A stretch of 64,000 nt of DNA, from positions 1,490,956 to 1,554,955 of the forward strand of contig JACAXG010000166.1 of the NCBI GenBank assembly GCA_018881555.1. The letters are read 5' to 3'. Origin of the DNA: Amblyornis subalaris. Lineage: Eukaryota > Chordata > Aves > Passeriformes > Ptilonorhynchidae. The notes below the pieces were generated by a model, which was given only the letters and a program-made list of their open reading frames with translations, did no database searches and was not told where the DNA came from. Shown one piece after another: positions 25,401-54,994 of this stretch. Numbering within the stretch: position 1 is the first letter of the stretch; every line of letters starts with the position of its first letter. The position numbers were made by a program, and so were the translations under genes.

Positions 25401-28400
25401 GGCAGTATGTTTCAAAAGGTATTAAAGACATGCAGCTGTAGAGTGGTTATAGATAATGATTGTAATTATCAACAGGGGTCTGTCACCGCTGAACTTCCAG
25501 TCAGACACACTTTGGTATGGAGTTGGTCTAGTTCAAAGTTAATTTTGTATTTTCTTGGCACATAGTTATCTGATTCCAAAAATCTCTCAGAAACTAAAAC
25601 TTTGGATTAGAACTTTGACTCCAATGGTGACTGCCATGACAAGAATGGGCAAGGTACACTATTACAGAACTTGGAATATTTTCAAAGACAGTAATCTTGT
25701 TATCTTGCAGAGAGTGGAATGGGATTCTGTGACAATATTGTTGGGATATTGATAGGTTTGTTTTCTTTATTTTCTCATGTATTTGTTGGCATGTTTAAGT
25801 ATTGTGAGTCTACTTGTGCTGTAAGAACACTTCCTCTTTTAAAGTTATTTAGAAAGTGTAAGGATCACTGTTTACTCTTATCTGAGGAGGTTAGGAGGTG
25901 TTTCATTTTTGTGTTTAATTGCTTTTGGGTACATATACTCCTTTTGCAAATGCTACTGTAGCTATCATTTGTGTTCCTTTTCTACTGCTGGGCATGAATT
26001 AAAATAAAATATTGTAGAGCAGCAACTTTTGGATTTGGGGGATTGGATTTACTTCTTTTTATCTATAGTTACATGTGTAACAGTATAAAATAATTGTTAA
26101 ATGTAACAATTTAAACTCTGTAAATAGAGATACAGAGAATCTGTAAGTGGTAGTATTAGTACATATTGGTAGAGAACAGTAAACCACACACCAGAGCTGG
26201 AAAATTACAGGCTCCTGCTTGAAATTCAGGAAGAGAGTCAAGAGATTGAGCATTTGATGGTTGGATATTAGCACACTTTAAATATGGCAGACAGTAGTAT
26301 TAACACCCAACGTTTAAGATCTCCTGGTGTGGTTAAATATTGCTTGTTTTTTTTAATTTGAGCTCAGGTTTGCTTAACTACCTCCACCAAGACTGATGGA
26401 ATGAAGATAGATACAGTTAATTTAGTCTCTACTCTGCCATTAGTTCATGATGAAACAGAAAATTTGGCTTAACATAAGTAAGTATTAATAACTTTTTATT
26501 AAAAGGTGTATTCAGAAGACAAGAAATAGGAGTATGAACCTTTAAAGTAAATAATTTTATGTCCTACCTCCGGATATTCAACACTCTACTATTAAATGTA
26601 AGTATTAAATAAACACTTAAAACCAGAATAATTGTTAGTAACCCCATGTAACTACTTTGTGCTAATTAAATATTAACACAGGGACAGAGTTAAGAAATCT
26701 GTGAAAGCCTAGTTTAGATCAGCTTTGTTATTTCTATATTACAGCACAAGAGATATGAATAAATGGAGTAATATTTTATTGATCAGAAATGATACTTCTC
26801 TCAGCAATTAAAATGCATGATTCNTATGAACAAGGTGAATATAAAGCACAACCAAAAAAATAACTTCACATTTTTCCCATTTCATTCTTAGTGTAAGCAA
26901 TAAATACAATGCTATAGCTTCTATTAATCTTATTTACATAGTACAATGTTGCCTGGTTTCCAGCCCAAATGTTTCTTGACATCAAAAGGAGTACATGTTG
27001 CAGCATTTCTACAGCCAAATACTCTTGTGGATCATCACCATGAAAAACTGCTTAACATATAAATGCTGACATCAAACAAACAACTGAAGGGACCCTGCAA
27101 TGGAGCATTTATTAATTGAAGACAGTAGCTTTAAAAAGAGACGTTTTCTCTCATCGAATCACAACATGCTGGTGTTACAGATAACAAATATAAGACAACT
27201 ATTTCTGTAGCCCCTGTAGATTGATACAATAAATCCTCACTAAGTAAAAAAAATAAGAAACAGCAAATAATAAAAGGTAATAAACAAATAATAATCTGTA
27301 TGTTCAAAGGAATCTCACAGCCCCACTAAAACGGAGTTTACTTCCATCCCAGAGAATACAGATATGGACTACAACATTCTATAAAGTAGAAGATAGCCAT
27401 GAGATACCAGCATAAGGATTTGATTTTAACTTATGGTGACAGAAAAACATTTTAAGCAGCAGACCCTTCTCTTAGCTAGGTAGAAACTGAAAAAGGTGAG
27501 GTAGGAAAACAAAATACAGAATTGGTATTTTCTAATGCAAATTAGAAGGTAGGTTATCTAACCTCATCAGGAGAGGGGAAATATAGCTCTGCTATACCAT
27601 GTGACCCTTCACAGCCACAAAGATTTTCTTTTCTTTCTTTTCCAAAGTGAAGACAGGTGTGTGCCTAGACACAAGCTGTCACTGTCCACCTAGAAGTAGG
27701 ATAATTTCCATATAAAAAGAATTTTCCCTCCTAAATTGCCATTACAAATTTCTCTAATAGAGGACAGAGAGCAATTAGAAATTAGTATTTGGCATTAAAT
27801 GACAAAATCAATAGGCTCTTCAATTTGAACTGCCTATCTGAGAAGGAAGCTTAATTATTGTATCACACTAAACCACCATGTTTGTGTTTCTTACAACCCA
27901 CCAGGTACCATGAAATAATTGTCTAATACTATGCCATGAAGGGCTTACAGCCCTGTCTGAGCTTCGACTCTCAGTGGTACCTGTTGATTCTGCAAATGGA
28001 ACTCAAGACAGATTTATACCAGTTGATGATCTGGTCCCACAAATGTAAAGCTGCTACACCAGAGCAGGGATTTTCTGCACCACTAATATTTTCAGAACAT
28101 TGCACATTTTTAAGTAACACTACACAGATCAGCACGCAGAGTTGGAAGCAACCGCTAATCTTGTTGTAGCAGACATCATTACTGTCACTCTTACAATGAA
28201 AGAGACTGTGACAGATGGTTGCCAGATCTCACACTTGTCTACAGTACAGAATCCAACAGATTCTTCATATCATTCCCATTAACTGACCAGCCAGCCTTGA
28301 TGAAGAGAAATCTTTATTTGTGCATCCTCGCTGAGATTCTATATTGTGAAACTAAATCATTAATAAAACCCTTTCTAAATTCAAACTCCAGACATAACTG

Positions 28401-28854
28401 TAAAAAAAAACTATAGAAGGTGCAAGTGGCATGAACTTGCCACATCCTCCTGAAGTTTTCCTTCTAAATACAAAGCATTTAAACCTTATGAAGTCACAAA
28501 CTAATAAACACTGTGACAGCAAATTACCTAGACACTAATGAAGCTTAGAAAAAAGCTACTGATGAAAGTGTTTAAATGTCAAAGTCAAGGTGTTTGTATA
28601 CAAAATTACTTAAAACTGAAGTGGTCTCAGAAAGAACTGTCTTCCAATTTTTTGGCTGGATTACATGCAGCAGATATACGCTCATTAGCAAAACAGTCTG
28701 TCAGTTCCAGCATTTACTTTTTCTTCTACCTCGTTTTGGTTTTTCCCCACTTCAAGTAGACTTATCTGCAAATGAAATGTATAAAATTTTTTTCGTACTA
28801 TGTAATTTTTAGTAGGACTTTTGTGAACTCACTTTGTTTCGTGCCCTCATTCTT

Positions 28855-29080
28855 GAGCATTTTTGTCATTTCACTTTACAAAATTACTATTTCTTTAAAG
28901 CGTAAAGATTTAAAAAACCATAAATTTCTATAAAGACACATTTTCCCAAGACCTTCCTGACAAGCTCTGAGCATTTTTGTCATTTCAGTTTACAAAACTA
29001 CTTCTTTAAAGTGTAAAGATTTAACAAAAACACAAATTTCTATAAAGACACATTTTCTCAAGACCTTCCTGACAACCTCT
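28855..29080. repeat. Tandem duplication of a ~113-bp unit
   Basis: Two adjacent copies, 28855-28968 and 28969-29080, each start GAGCATTTTTGTCATTTCA and end CAAGACCTTCCTGACAA followed by (G/C)CTCT. They differ by several substitutions and small indels (for example TTTACAAAATTACTATTTC against TTTACAAAACTACTTC). They lie in the probable CALCRL 3' UTR. Confidence 0.92.
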
Positions 29081-30188
29081 TAAGTGAGACCTTTATGCAC
29101 CAGTAGAACCAAAGAAACAGCATATAAAGTAGTGTTCTTAGCTAATTAACTGAGATAGAGATTCAGAATCTAACAACCCAAAATGATATTAAAATTCTCA
29201 ATTCATAAAGTTTTGAACCTGTATAATACAAACTTTATATTTTATTTTCCAAATAATGACAATTACTGACATTAGTTTGCTTGATTAGTCTGAATCTCAT
29301 ACACTGGCTTTAAAGGTAGTATATCACATGCACTGTGTCCAGTCTTGCATGGTTATCTCAGACAACAAAAAAAGCCACAAAATTAACCAAAACTTTGCCC
29401 CAAGAATGAAGGAATAAGTTATCAAGCATATGGCCAGGGAAATACTTAAAAATAAAATTAGAACACTGCTACAACAAATTCTGTACATTATCTTCTCCAG
29501 GTTGAGTAAATTCCTTAAGCACACAGTGAAGTTCCATCAGCTGCAATTACTATCAGTGTCTGGAAGGACTTACAGTTGTTCAGGTTACTCCTTTTCTTTC
29601 TGGCAGTGAGGCCTCATCAATCTTGTCTGTGTTAAAGCCAGGAAGAAACTTCCATACAATTCAGGAGAAGGAGATGCTTCTGAATATGCTGAAATAGCTT
29701 AAATAAAATTGCTCAAATCTTGGTGCAAGATATTACATAGCAGTGCAGAAGCACATAGAGACTCAGACTGGAAGTGGTGTCTCTGCGCTTGATGTAAAAT
29801 AATGGGAAACAACCAAACCAAAGCATCAACATTTTTGACCAAAACAGCAATATCCATCTTCGAGTCTGTTATTTGACTATCTGCAAGGCTTTTCCGACAG
29901 CCAAATAAATGCTGGACCAGAAAAATAACCTGGAAAAGCCTCTTGTTATTATTGCATCTACTTTAACCACTTTGCTTTGTTTTATTTTAGGTTGAATTAA
30001 GACAATGGAGTATGGCATTTACACTCTAAAATTCTATAGGTAAATGAAGTGGCTTCAACACAGCACAGTCTTATACAAACTTCCAAGAAAATAAGAAACC
30101 CTTAATTGATTCCCTTTGTACAAAAATTTGCCAGCTTTGTCTACACAGTAGAAACTGAAGAGGCAAAGTTTGTATCCTTACATAAATG

Positions 30189-30310
30189 CACATATATATA
30201 AAGATATATATATGTACAGGTGTCCATACTATATAGATACACAGAAACACAAACATATGTATATATGCATGTGTGTATATATACACACACACATACATAC
30301 ACACATATGA
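30189..30310. repeat. TA/CA microsatellite
   Basis: An impure run of (TA)n, (ATGT)n-like, (CA)n and (CATA)n units in the proximal CALCRL 3' UTR, about 140 bp beyond the stop codon. Confidence 0.9.
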
Positions 30311-30449
30311 AAAAACGTGTTTGTTTAGTTTGCATCATTCAGGAGAATAACATATCCCAAGTTAGGTAAAATCTTCTGGCCATGAAGTCACTAAATCAGA
30401 TATGGAGTTCCCGAGGGCGAGCACATGGGCACAGGCTGAGCTTTGGCAG

Positions 30450-30671
30450 TCAGCCATAGAGCTTTTCAGTTTTTAACACAACACTGTCCATGTCGTGGTA
30501 GCCTTTGCCATTCAAGTGTTCACTGGTGCAGTCGTGGCTGTAGCTGTAGCCCTGCACGTCGCTGATGGACGACACGGTGTAGGAGGCCGTGCGCATGGCA
30601 TCCGAGTGGCTGAAGCTGTGCTCAAACTGGATCTTGTACTGGTTCCAGTGTCTCCTCAAAACAGCCTGGAC
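30450..30671 (-). CDS. CALCRL: CALCRL coding exon 12: cytoplasmic tail and stop
   Basis: 222 nt, residues 395-467 and a TGA stop. It begins [16 protein letters not shown] (helix 8) and continues into a Ser/Thr-rich tail ([18 protein letters not shown]) of the kind phosphorylated for arrestin-mediated internalisation. A SEHLNGK segment is conserved, and the protein ends with EKLYG where human has ENLYN as remembered. The tail reads GYSYSHDC rather than GYSHDC, an apparent two-residue insertion. The exon is much richer in CpG than its AT-rich surroundings. Acceptor CTTAG. Confidence 0.96.
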   Translation of the reverse strand, partial: VQAVLRRHWNQYKIQFEHSFSHSDAMRTASYTVSSISDVQGYSYSHDCTSEHLNGKGYHDMDSVVLKTEKLYG

Positions 30672-33600
30672 CTAAGCCCGAAGACAAAAAGAAACCCATA
30701 TAAACCACTTAGAGAGATCTCAGGATTCTTTGATGCACGAGGGCCACAGTAAAGGTGTCTCAGCAAATTAGGCTCAGTAATCTGGAAAAGGGGGGGGTAC
30801 CTGCATGCCATTTATTACTTGAGATGTTCTGAACTATTTACAATTTAGGTAAGCATTATTTTTCAGCAAATTTGGTGTGAAATAATGGCATTTTATAACT
30901 GTAGCATACTAGCTTCGCAGAAAAAGCATGGATTACAGGAGGAACATCTGCAACACAACTTTCTGCTTCCTTCCCTGTGAACTGCAGTTCAATGTGGACA
31001 GATCAGAATTAGAGGTGAAAAAGGTAATTTCTGCTCACTTTTGTTTTCAGAAGGCCAGATCCTCAACAGCTATAAGTTCATTTACTCTCAACAAACCATA
31101 ATTTACATTTGCTATGATTTTGGCACAAGCAAGTCTTTCTCAATTTCTGACTATACCTTAAATTACTAGAAGGATAATTTCCTGAATTCCACATTTCTAC
31201 CAGAGTTAAAAATAAAGCTGATAAAATAGCTGAAGGCCCACTTGGTTTACATGCCTCCACTGAAAGGATGTGATGTTTGTCATAGCCTTCCTCTCCTACA
31301 AAATGGTTAAGCACCTGTGCATAGTGGAGTGATGAAGCGTCACATTCATGAAATTCACACGGAATTAGTCTTTCAGTGAAGATGCCACGTGAGGAATGCT
31401 AAGAATGGTAATATCTCCTGTTGTTGCTTTCCATAGAGATTTTTTTATGTTAGAAAAAAATGCCCACGGATCATAAATATTTAATAGCCTCTTCAGCCAA
31501 ACTTTGTACAGAAAGCAGTCCTGCACTGACTAACCAGTGAACAGTGACTGCCTCAACTGTTTATATTGTGGGTGAATATTTTTAGGATTTTCCATATGTC
31601 TTCAGGGTTTCTTTTGTGTTTGCTTTATGTTTCCTTCACACAATGGCTTCTTTTGTCTAATTTTACTCTGGCTTTAATCATGAAAAATAAAAATAAATAC
31701 AAGAAAAGGGATGTAATTTTTAGACTTCCTGTGGTCTGGTATCAGAAACCTCGTTTTAAAGGAGAACTTCATATTTCTCAAAACCTATACAAAGAAAATG
31801 TCAGAGGGTAAGGAAAGATGTTTCAGCCAATTAACATAAGAAATTAGCATTTTAGGGCAAAGGAGGTGCTCTCTTACTGTTCATAAAAACTTTCTAATCC
31901 ATTCTAAACATTTAAACAGAAATCTTCAAACACTGAGGAATCAACTGTCTTAATACTTTTGAGTTTTGGATCTTACTGCTTTTCATTTCAAAATTCTATA
32001 TTTCTTCAGTCTAGAAGTTTTTGATTAATTAATATGTGCATTGCATAGAACCTTAATAGAGAACCAATACAGAACCTTAAATCTTCCCTCAGCCTGAATT
32101 AATTTCCTGTAATCTATCATAAAGCCAAGACAAGAAGCATATTCAAAATTCCAAATCATTTGAATTGAATTTGAAATCATATCAATCAATCTGTATCTGT
32201 CACTTAGCTATGTTCTATTTGTTCTCCTTTTCATAGTTGGTTACCTTGCTAAGATCACTGTGTGATTGTAGAAACATGTGCAAGAAATTACACACTGAGC
32301 AACTTTCACTTCAGACAAGACAGGCTCCAGGTGGGGAAAATGCCAGCAACTGCAACTAAATGGCTTAACAAGGTCAAAGAAGTCTCTTGGCAGAGCTGGA
32401 GATAAACCAGACCTGGCAAATTGCAAAAAGCCTTACACACTCCAGTCCTCTCCNACACTTCTCCTGGTTCCTTCAGTAATACTTGTTCATCTTATTTTCA
32501 CTTGTTTGTATTTGTAAACTCATCCTAAATGATACTCAAAGAATTCCATAGCTCCTGAGGGCCACCAGCATCCCTCCAAGACAAGTGCCTTGGGGTTACT
32601 GCCAGGGAAAAGCACTCCAGCTGCTCCATGCCAGGGACAGAGTGCTATAAAAAGTGTTTCCTGTATGGGCAAACATAATTTCCTCTCTGCCCCCCCCAGT
32701 GCCCATCACGCTCTCTCCGTGCATTTCCAACTAAGCCACATATTCCTGGCATTCTTCCCAAAGCCTCTCTGTTACTGCTGAATCAGTACTTCACCTCTGT
32801 CCTGCTATGTGTCTATTCTTGTAGGGTGTTACATTCTTCCATTTATTATCACTGTCTTTCAGTCTTCTCTAACCTTCCAATCATTTATAGAAGAAGATGG
32901 GAAGAATCAATGAGACAACTAATTTCACTACTAATTATACTCTGTTTAACAATACGTGTGTCTACCCATGAAGTGAAAATAGAACTTTTACCACTCTATC
33001 CTCAGCTTTAAGCAATTGTAGAGAGCTGTAAATTCAGCTCAGGCAGGGTAGCACTTTGTGACTTTGTTACAAGAAGGCAAAGCATTTAATGAAAACAAGT
33101 AATGTAATAATGGAATTCTATTTCTCAGTCATTAACAGAGATGCTGGTTCCAGCTGGAAGATTGTTTCTTTCTCACCTTATTACTTAGTAATGGCTCTTT
33201 TTGATGCGTCTTCATGAAGAGCTCCTTCCAGACAGCCCTTTAACATTAGTAGCTTGATGTTCAATGTCACAAACAGCTCAGTAAGCAATCGGGAGGAAAA
33301 AAAACCCAACAACCCACAACACACCCTCATCTATTATTAAACATTGTATAACCCTGCAAACCTGAGNCTATGATCTTCATGGCAACATTTTTATAGATCA
33401 GTGAAATGCAAGAAAAAAGCAAACCAACCCCACGAATCTTACACAGATCATGCAGGTCATCATAGCACCTGTTATTAAAACCTCAGTAGGAATCTTCCTA
33501 CTGATTTATCAGAGATCAGGGACAAGCTTCTCCTCTGACCATAGCCTGTATCACCCCAAAAGCCACTCTAGGCAGTCTCAAAGCTGGAAAACATGATGAA

Positions 33601-36162
33601 TTGAGTGCATCTTACTCTGTGGGATGCTGGACCATAAGAAGAATGTGAATGTCCTTGGGGAAGCCCTGCCACAGAAGATCCAAGATGAAGGGCTTACACA
33701 TATGCCCTTGTCTGTAGGAGGTTTGTGACAAACAGCTGCAGTGCCTGTAAGAATTGGATTTGACAGGCCATCCCTGGCTGCTCTGCTAAGGAAGCTGGAG
33801 GTGTTCCTTGGCTACAGTCAGCAGGACATACCAGCTATTTTTCCTACACTTCTTAGTTTATTTTCACTAGAGTTCTATGCTAAAAGATCACTTTTATTCA
33901 CTTCTTGGCCAGAAGTGTTTGCTTGAACANGATTTGGCTCCTGATATTTGGTACAGAAGACACTAAACTGTACAGTAATATCTGGGAAATGCTAAGATTT
34001 AGACAGAAAGAAATTAGAGCTTTCAGCATTTTTAACTGCTAATACCTCACTGGAAAATATTTGCNGCACTGTCACTCCAAGTGTCAATTCCAACATCAGC
34101 ATCACCTTTAAACCACAGACTCGGTGCAGCCAAGCACTACCACCGGTCCCTGGTACTGCTCATTCCATGCAGTCTCTAAAGAGGTGATTCTGTGAAGGGG
34201 GATGAGAAGCAGCATCTTTACACCCCAGATAAACTACAGTTGCAGGCTTTGTTCAGGCACTGGCACAACAGCAGGAGAACACACGTGTGCCTGCAGCCTC
34301 ACATGCCAGGGGCAGGACCTTGTAGTAGACAAAGGAAATGCCATTTCTCTGTGCTGACACTTTTCCCTGTCTACACTGTCCTTCTCCCCCTGGATTTCTT
34401 TACTGATACAGTTATTTATAAAGCACTAAGTCCCTTGAACAAGGTGTAATGAAAATAATTTAAAAAAGTGAATAGTGATCATTGAAGCACTGAACCCAAA
34501 AGCAGTTTAAAAAGCATAAATTTCTACTATATAGAGAGCAAATAGAAATACATACGTTTAACTGAGTCAAGGCCTATGGTCTAAAAATTAAATTCCTAAA
34601 TTAATAAATGTTAAAACGCCTAAACCTTCCTTTTAACATTATCCTGCCAGTAGATATGCAAGCAGTGATTCACTTATTAGCATTTGTAGGAGTTGTGGAA
34701 GAGCTCATCTTTTACGACTGATGAGCCCATGGTGAATTTAGGGTACTAAATTGGGGATGACTCAGGTTTGTTTTTTCTTACATGGCAGAAGAGGATATGT
34801 TAAAAAAACATGAGTTTGTAAGAATGAAATATTAACAGTTTCAGGAATATATTTCAAAACTAATCATAATTTAAAATTAAAAACAGCCTCGGAAGAGCCA
34901 CAAGAACTAAAAGACAGAACAGAGCAGTGGACAATGTTGTTTCATAAAAACTGCAGAGTTTCAAGGTTTCCCACTCCTCCTCCCATATTTTGCACTGGAG
35001 CTGAACAAACTCTGATTTTTTCCTAATACCTGTTTTCAGAAGGCATTCTGAACTTTCCACTATGTAAAAAGGAAAGAGTGTGTGAAATATCAATGCAGAA
35101 TGTGGGCAAGTGATCAGATCCCATCCAGAACACTTAATGATGTTCTGCTTTGAATCAGATGTACACGCAGAGACTCAAACCTGCATCTACTTTATGGTAA
35201 AATCAGATCAAGGCCACTGCCCCCCACACACTGAACTCTGAGACAGCCTATCTTCATCCTTTCTGCCTCCTCGGCAAAAAATCAGTGAGGCTCATGCAGT
35301 TGGGTGGAGGGACAAACAACAATGACACACAAATAAACCTTCCAACCCAATGGTAGTTTCACTGCAATTCAGTCACCTTCAGACTTAGGAAGAGAAGGAA
35401 GGGCAATCTACATGAATCAATTCTAGTATTAGCCAAATATTTACCTGTGAGTAAAAATTACTGTCCAATAACACTATATAAATATACAATTTTATAACAT
35501 CTGATTAAAAAACCTAAGGGTTCAGTCACATGGAAACATCTGGTTACTCCCACACATCTGCTTACAGCCATATACTGTAACCGCACTGAATGAAGAGCAA
35601 ACAAACAGATGTGCAGGAATAAGTGNAGGATTGTAATTGCTCCTCTACCAAAAGTGCTGGAAAAGTAACAGTTAGTTTTTTGGTGGGGTGTTTGTTCATT
35701 TGTTTTGGGGATGCTGAGATTTTTTGAAAGCAAGAGCAATATTAATAATTTTATGCATATATTTTTTAGCCTTCCTACTACTTTGATCTCTGACACTAAA
35801 CCTCTGTAAGTGTACTGTCTATAGCCTGGGGCAAGAGTTTCTACATGAAAGTCACCCTGTGCACTCCAGGGACCTTGATCTATCCAAGATAACAGCCAGG
35901 CTTGTTAGCTTCAACAGGATCAATACCATTTATTACTGAAACATGGCATAGTCCTCTAATGTAAGAATAAGGTTTGTCCTTGGAATTGACTGATCATGGT
36001 TTCTTAAATGTGCTCNTCTAATCCAACACAAATTTCTGACCCAAGCACACCAAGCTGTTAAGGTCTGTTTTTTTTAAATGGTACTTTTCACTTGTATGAA
36101 AAACAGTTTTCCAAACCTCAGCCTAAAGTTTTCCCAGAGAGTGTAGGAACTTCTGTGGGACC

Positions 36163-36610
36163 TGCTGTTGGTCCGGACGGTCGGGATTGCTAGAGACGAG
36201 AGATCTCTGTAGATTGGTCTTGTAGCATGAGGTTTATTGCAAAAAGCATGGGTATAGGGGCCCTGCTTGGAGCTGCTTGTGCAGCTCGAGGCAGGGCAGA
36301 CAAGTAAGAGAGTACAAGAGTAAAAGCAAGAGAGTAAACGTGTAAGAAAGTAGGTAAGTAAGTGTGTAAGAGTGTAAGAGTCTCATTTACAATACTATAA
36401 ATCATCTTCTGTGCTGAATATTCTCATTTCCATTAACCAATCTAATACAAGATACAAATCCTACAGCATTTACATACAGCCTATAAGAATCATTGCATTA
36501 ACATACTGTGTTATATTGTAAACCCTAAAACTACTCTTTGGACCCTCAAGCTGAGCTGGCAGGGTCTGTTGTGACCCTTGGACCTGTCTGCAAGCAGAGG
36601 GTATTGTTCA
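36163..36610 (-). repeat. Solo long terminal repeat of an avian endogenous retrovirus
   Basis: Read on the minus strand, a 448-bp unit starts TGAACAATACC and ends CCAACAGCA, giving the TG...CA ends of an LTR. It has a U3-like AT-rich part, then an AATAAA polyadenylation signal (36233-36238 on the plus strand) followed by a short R/U5-like end. No internal retroviral genes lie on either side, so it looks like a solo LTR inside CALCRL intron 11. No clear target-site duplication is visible at the chosen ends, so these may be off by a few bases. The family (ERVL- or ERVK-like) is not determined. Confidence 0.7.
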
Positions 36611-36802
36611 ATCATAAGGGGGATTACCTTCAGTGGCCATACCATTGTTTTCCAGTTGTTCAGTAACTAAGGTTTGGTATCTCAAAGCTGGCTTTCATTT
36701 CAATCTCGCTTATAGTTTCCACATTGTCAGCATCTTTTGCCTGGCAATCATATTTATAAGGTTTTCCTATTTCATCTTCCCCAACAAGAGAGCCCTCATA
36801 AC

Positions 36803-36912
36803 ACAATCACAGACTCATAGAATGATTTGGGTTGGAAGGGACCTTAGAGATCATCCAGTTTCAAATCCTGCCACGGAGTACAGCCATACTCCAGACCAGC
36901 AACACATTTGCA
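36803..36912 (-). repeat. CR1 LINE 3' tail (antisense)
   Basis: It matches the usual antisense avian CR1 end: terminal octamer copies (ATAGAATG-like), then TTTGGGTTGGAAGGGACCTT and AGATCATCCAG. This is a 5'-truncated copy lying about 190 bp right of the solo LTR in CALCRL intron 11. Confidence 0.88.
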
Positions 36913-37313
36913 GTGTGTCCTATTCCTGCTACAGAAAGACCAAATGGTGATTCTCCAGGATACCGTTCTATACAGACAAATATATCTTCTGGGTGTTGAA
37001 CTGCATTTCACTGTTACGATATTTATGGAGAATTTATATCAAAGTGACAACTATCTTCAATTTCTCATATAATCAAGACAAATGTATATTGCTTAGCACC
37101 CAAGAATCAGTCCTAACACACTTAATAGCGTAATGACTGATGACATAGTCCTTTCCAAGCTCTGCTCTTGGCATCCCAATGCTTTGTTTTCTTTCTTTAA
37201 TTCAGACAAATTTAGACATAAAATTTAAAAAAATATTTAAAAATTACCACCTCAATTGCTAAAACAAAAACATATAAAAATTATTATAAATATAATAAAA
37301 GTTGTTACTCTAC

Positions 37314-37355
37314 CTCGCCATTAAAGAAGCAGAAAATTGTAGCCACCAGCAGACC
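37314..37355 (-). CDS. CALCRL: CALCRL coding exon 11 (42-nt micro-exon): end of TM7
   Basis: A 42-nt exon, phase 0 on both sides, coding GLLVATIFCFFNGE (residues 381-394). This is the intracellular half of TM7 and the start of the class B motif FFNGEVQ, which finishes in exon 12. A 42-nt exon at this position is conserved among class B1 receptors, and skipping it would remove the end of TM7 without shifting the frame. It is too short for simple ORF finding; it was found by requiring Q|GLLV and GE|VQ joins. Donor GTAGAG, acceptor TTACAG. Confidence 0.96.
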
Positions 37356-43511
<6,156 letters not shown>

Positions 43512-43578
43512 CAAGAGAGCAGCACAAATAGGGCCATGGATGATGTAAAGCAGATGAGTATCAGAGCTGATCCAACAA
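43512..43578 (-). CDS. CALCRL: CALCRL coding exon 9: extracellular loop 2 and start of TM5
   Basis: 67 nt, completing Asn285 and coding residues 286-307, phase 0 out. The sequence [16 protein letters not shown] is the ECL2 segment that contacts bound peptide; Cys286 forms the conserved disulfide to Cys216. The remainder, ICAALL, opens TM5. This stretch appears unchanged from human. Donor GTAAGC, acceptor TCTCTAG. Confidence 0.97.
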
Positions 43579-43689
43579 CTAGAGAAAACAAATGGAAAAA
43601 GGGAAAAAATGGCATTTATTATCGTTGTATTTTTTCTCCCTTAAAAAAAATATAAAAGATTTGCAAAGCAGGTGGAAAATGCTACTTAC

Positions 43690-43750
43690 TTGTCATTATA
43701 ATATAAACTTCTTGCAACAGCATGTATGCAGGCAGGGATCAATGGAAAAC
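43690..43750 (-). CDS. CALCRL: CALCRL coding exon 8: TM4
   Basis: 61 nt, completing Gly265, coding residues 266-284 and two bases of codon 285 (Asn). It encodes FPLIPACIHAVARSLYYND, the outer part of TM4 and the start of the second extracellular loop. The GWGFP signature across exons 7 and 8 is typical of the family. Only 111 bp of intron separates it from exon 9. Donor GTAAGT, acceptor TCACAG. Confidence 0.96.
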
Positions 43751-46507
<2,757 letters not shown>

Positions 46508-46634
46508 TGGGTTAGTTGCAACTAATTCCTGGTTGTTGGCAACTGCTGTCAGTGAAATTATTGTTACAACAGAGTTGCAAACAAAAGAGAAAAACAGATT
46601 TTTATGCAGGGTAATCCTTTGGCAACTCAAGCTC
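46508..46634 (-). CDS. CALCRL: CALCRL coding exon 6: intracellular loop 1 and TM2
   Basis: 127 nt, completing Lys171 and coding residues 172-213, phase 0 out. It starts with [14 protein letters not shown], the intracellular loop 1 and start of TM2 typical of class B1 receptors; the RITLHKNLF histidine is part of the conserved inactive-state polar network. TM2 follows ([12 protein letters not shown]), then the first extracellular loop ([13 protein letters not shown]). The human His after VTII is Ser here. Donor GTAAGT, acceptor TTCTAG. Confidence 0.97.

Positions 46635-54994
<8,360 letters not shown>

Larger units (their letters stand above)
13692..26494. other. Intergenic or intronic DNA left of CALCRL
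   Basis: It includes the intron between the two unidentified minus-strand exons, a CR1 tail (17697-17818) and a tRNA-like SINE (22310-22435). Open stretches at 18570-18800, 20700-20785, 24540-24715 and 24748-25068 have some coding look but no consistent splice chain or family. The rest shows nothing recognisable. Confidence 0.5.
26495..30449 (-). other. CALCRL: Probable CALCRL 3' UTR
   Basis: About 4 kb of AT-rich DNA directly downstream of the CALCRL stop, with no convincing coding exon. Human CALCRL also has a 3' UTR of several kilobases (recalled). Minus-strand AATAAA signals are seen at 27108-27113, 26775-26780 and 26495-26500; the last would give a UTR of human-like length. Within it are a CA/TA microsatellite (30189-30310) and a tandem duplication (28855-29080). 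The true cleavage site cannot be fixed from sequence alone, so the left edge is an estimate. Confidence 0.45.
30672..37313 (-). other. CALCRL: CALCRL intron 11
   Basis: A 6.6-kb intron between the micro-exon and the tail exon. It contains a solo LTR at 36163-36610 and a CR1 tail at 36803-36912. The rest, about 30.7-36.1 kb, is AT-rich and shows no exon or clear repeat. Confidence 0.9.

Noticed and set aside
30495..30752. Plus-strand open frame of 85 codons opposite the CALCRL tail exon
   Set aside because: It is the antisense shadow of the CpG-rich tail exon, whose minus-strand frame is clearly CALCRL.
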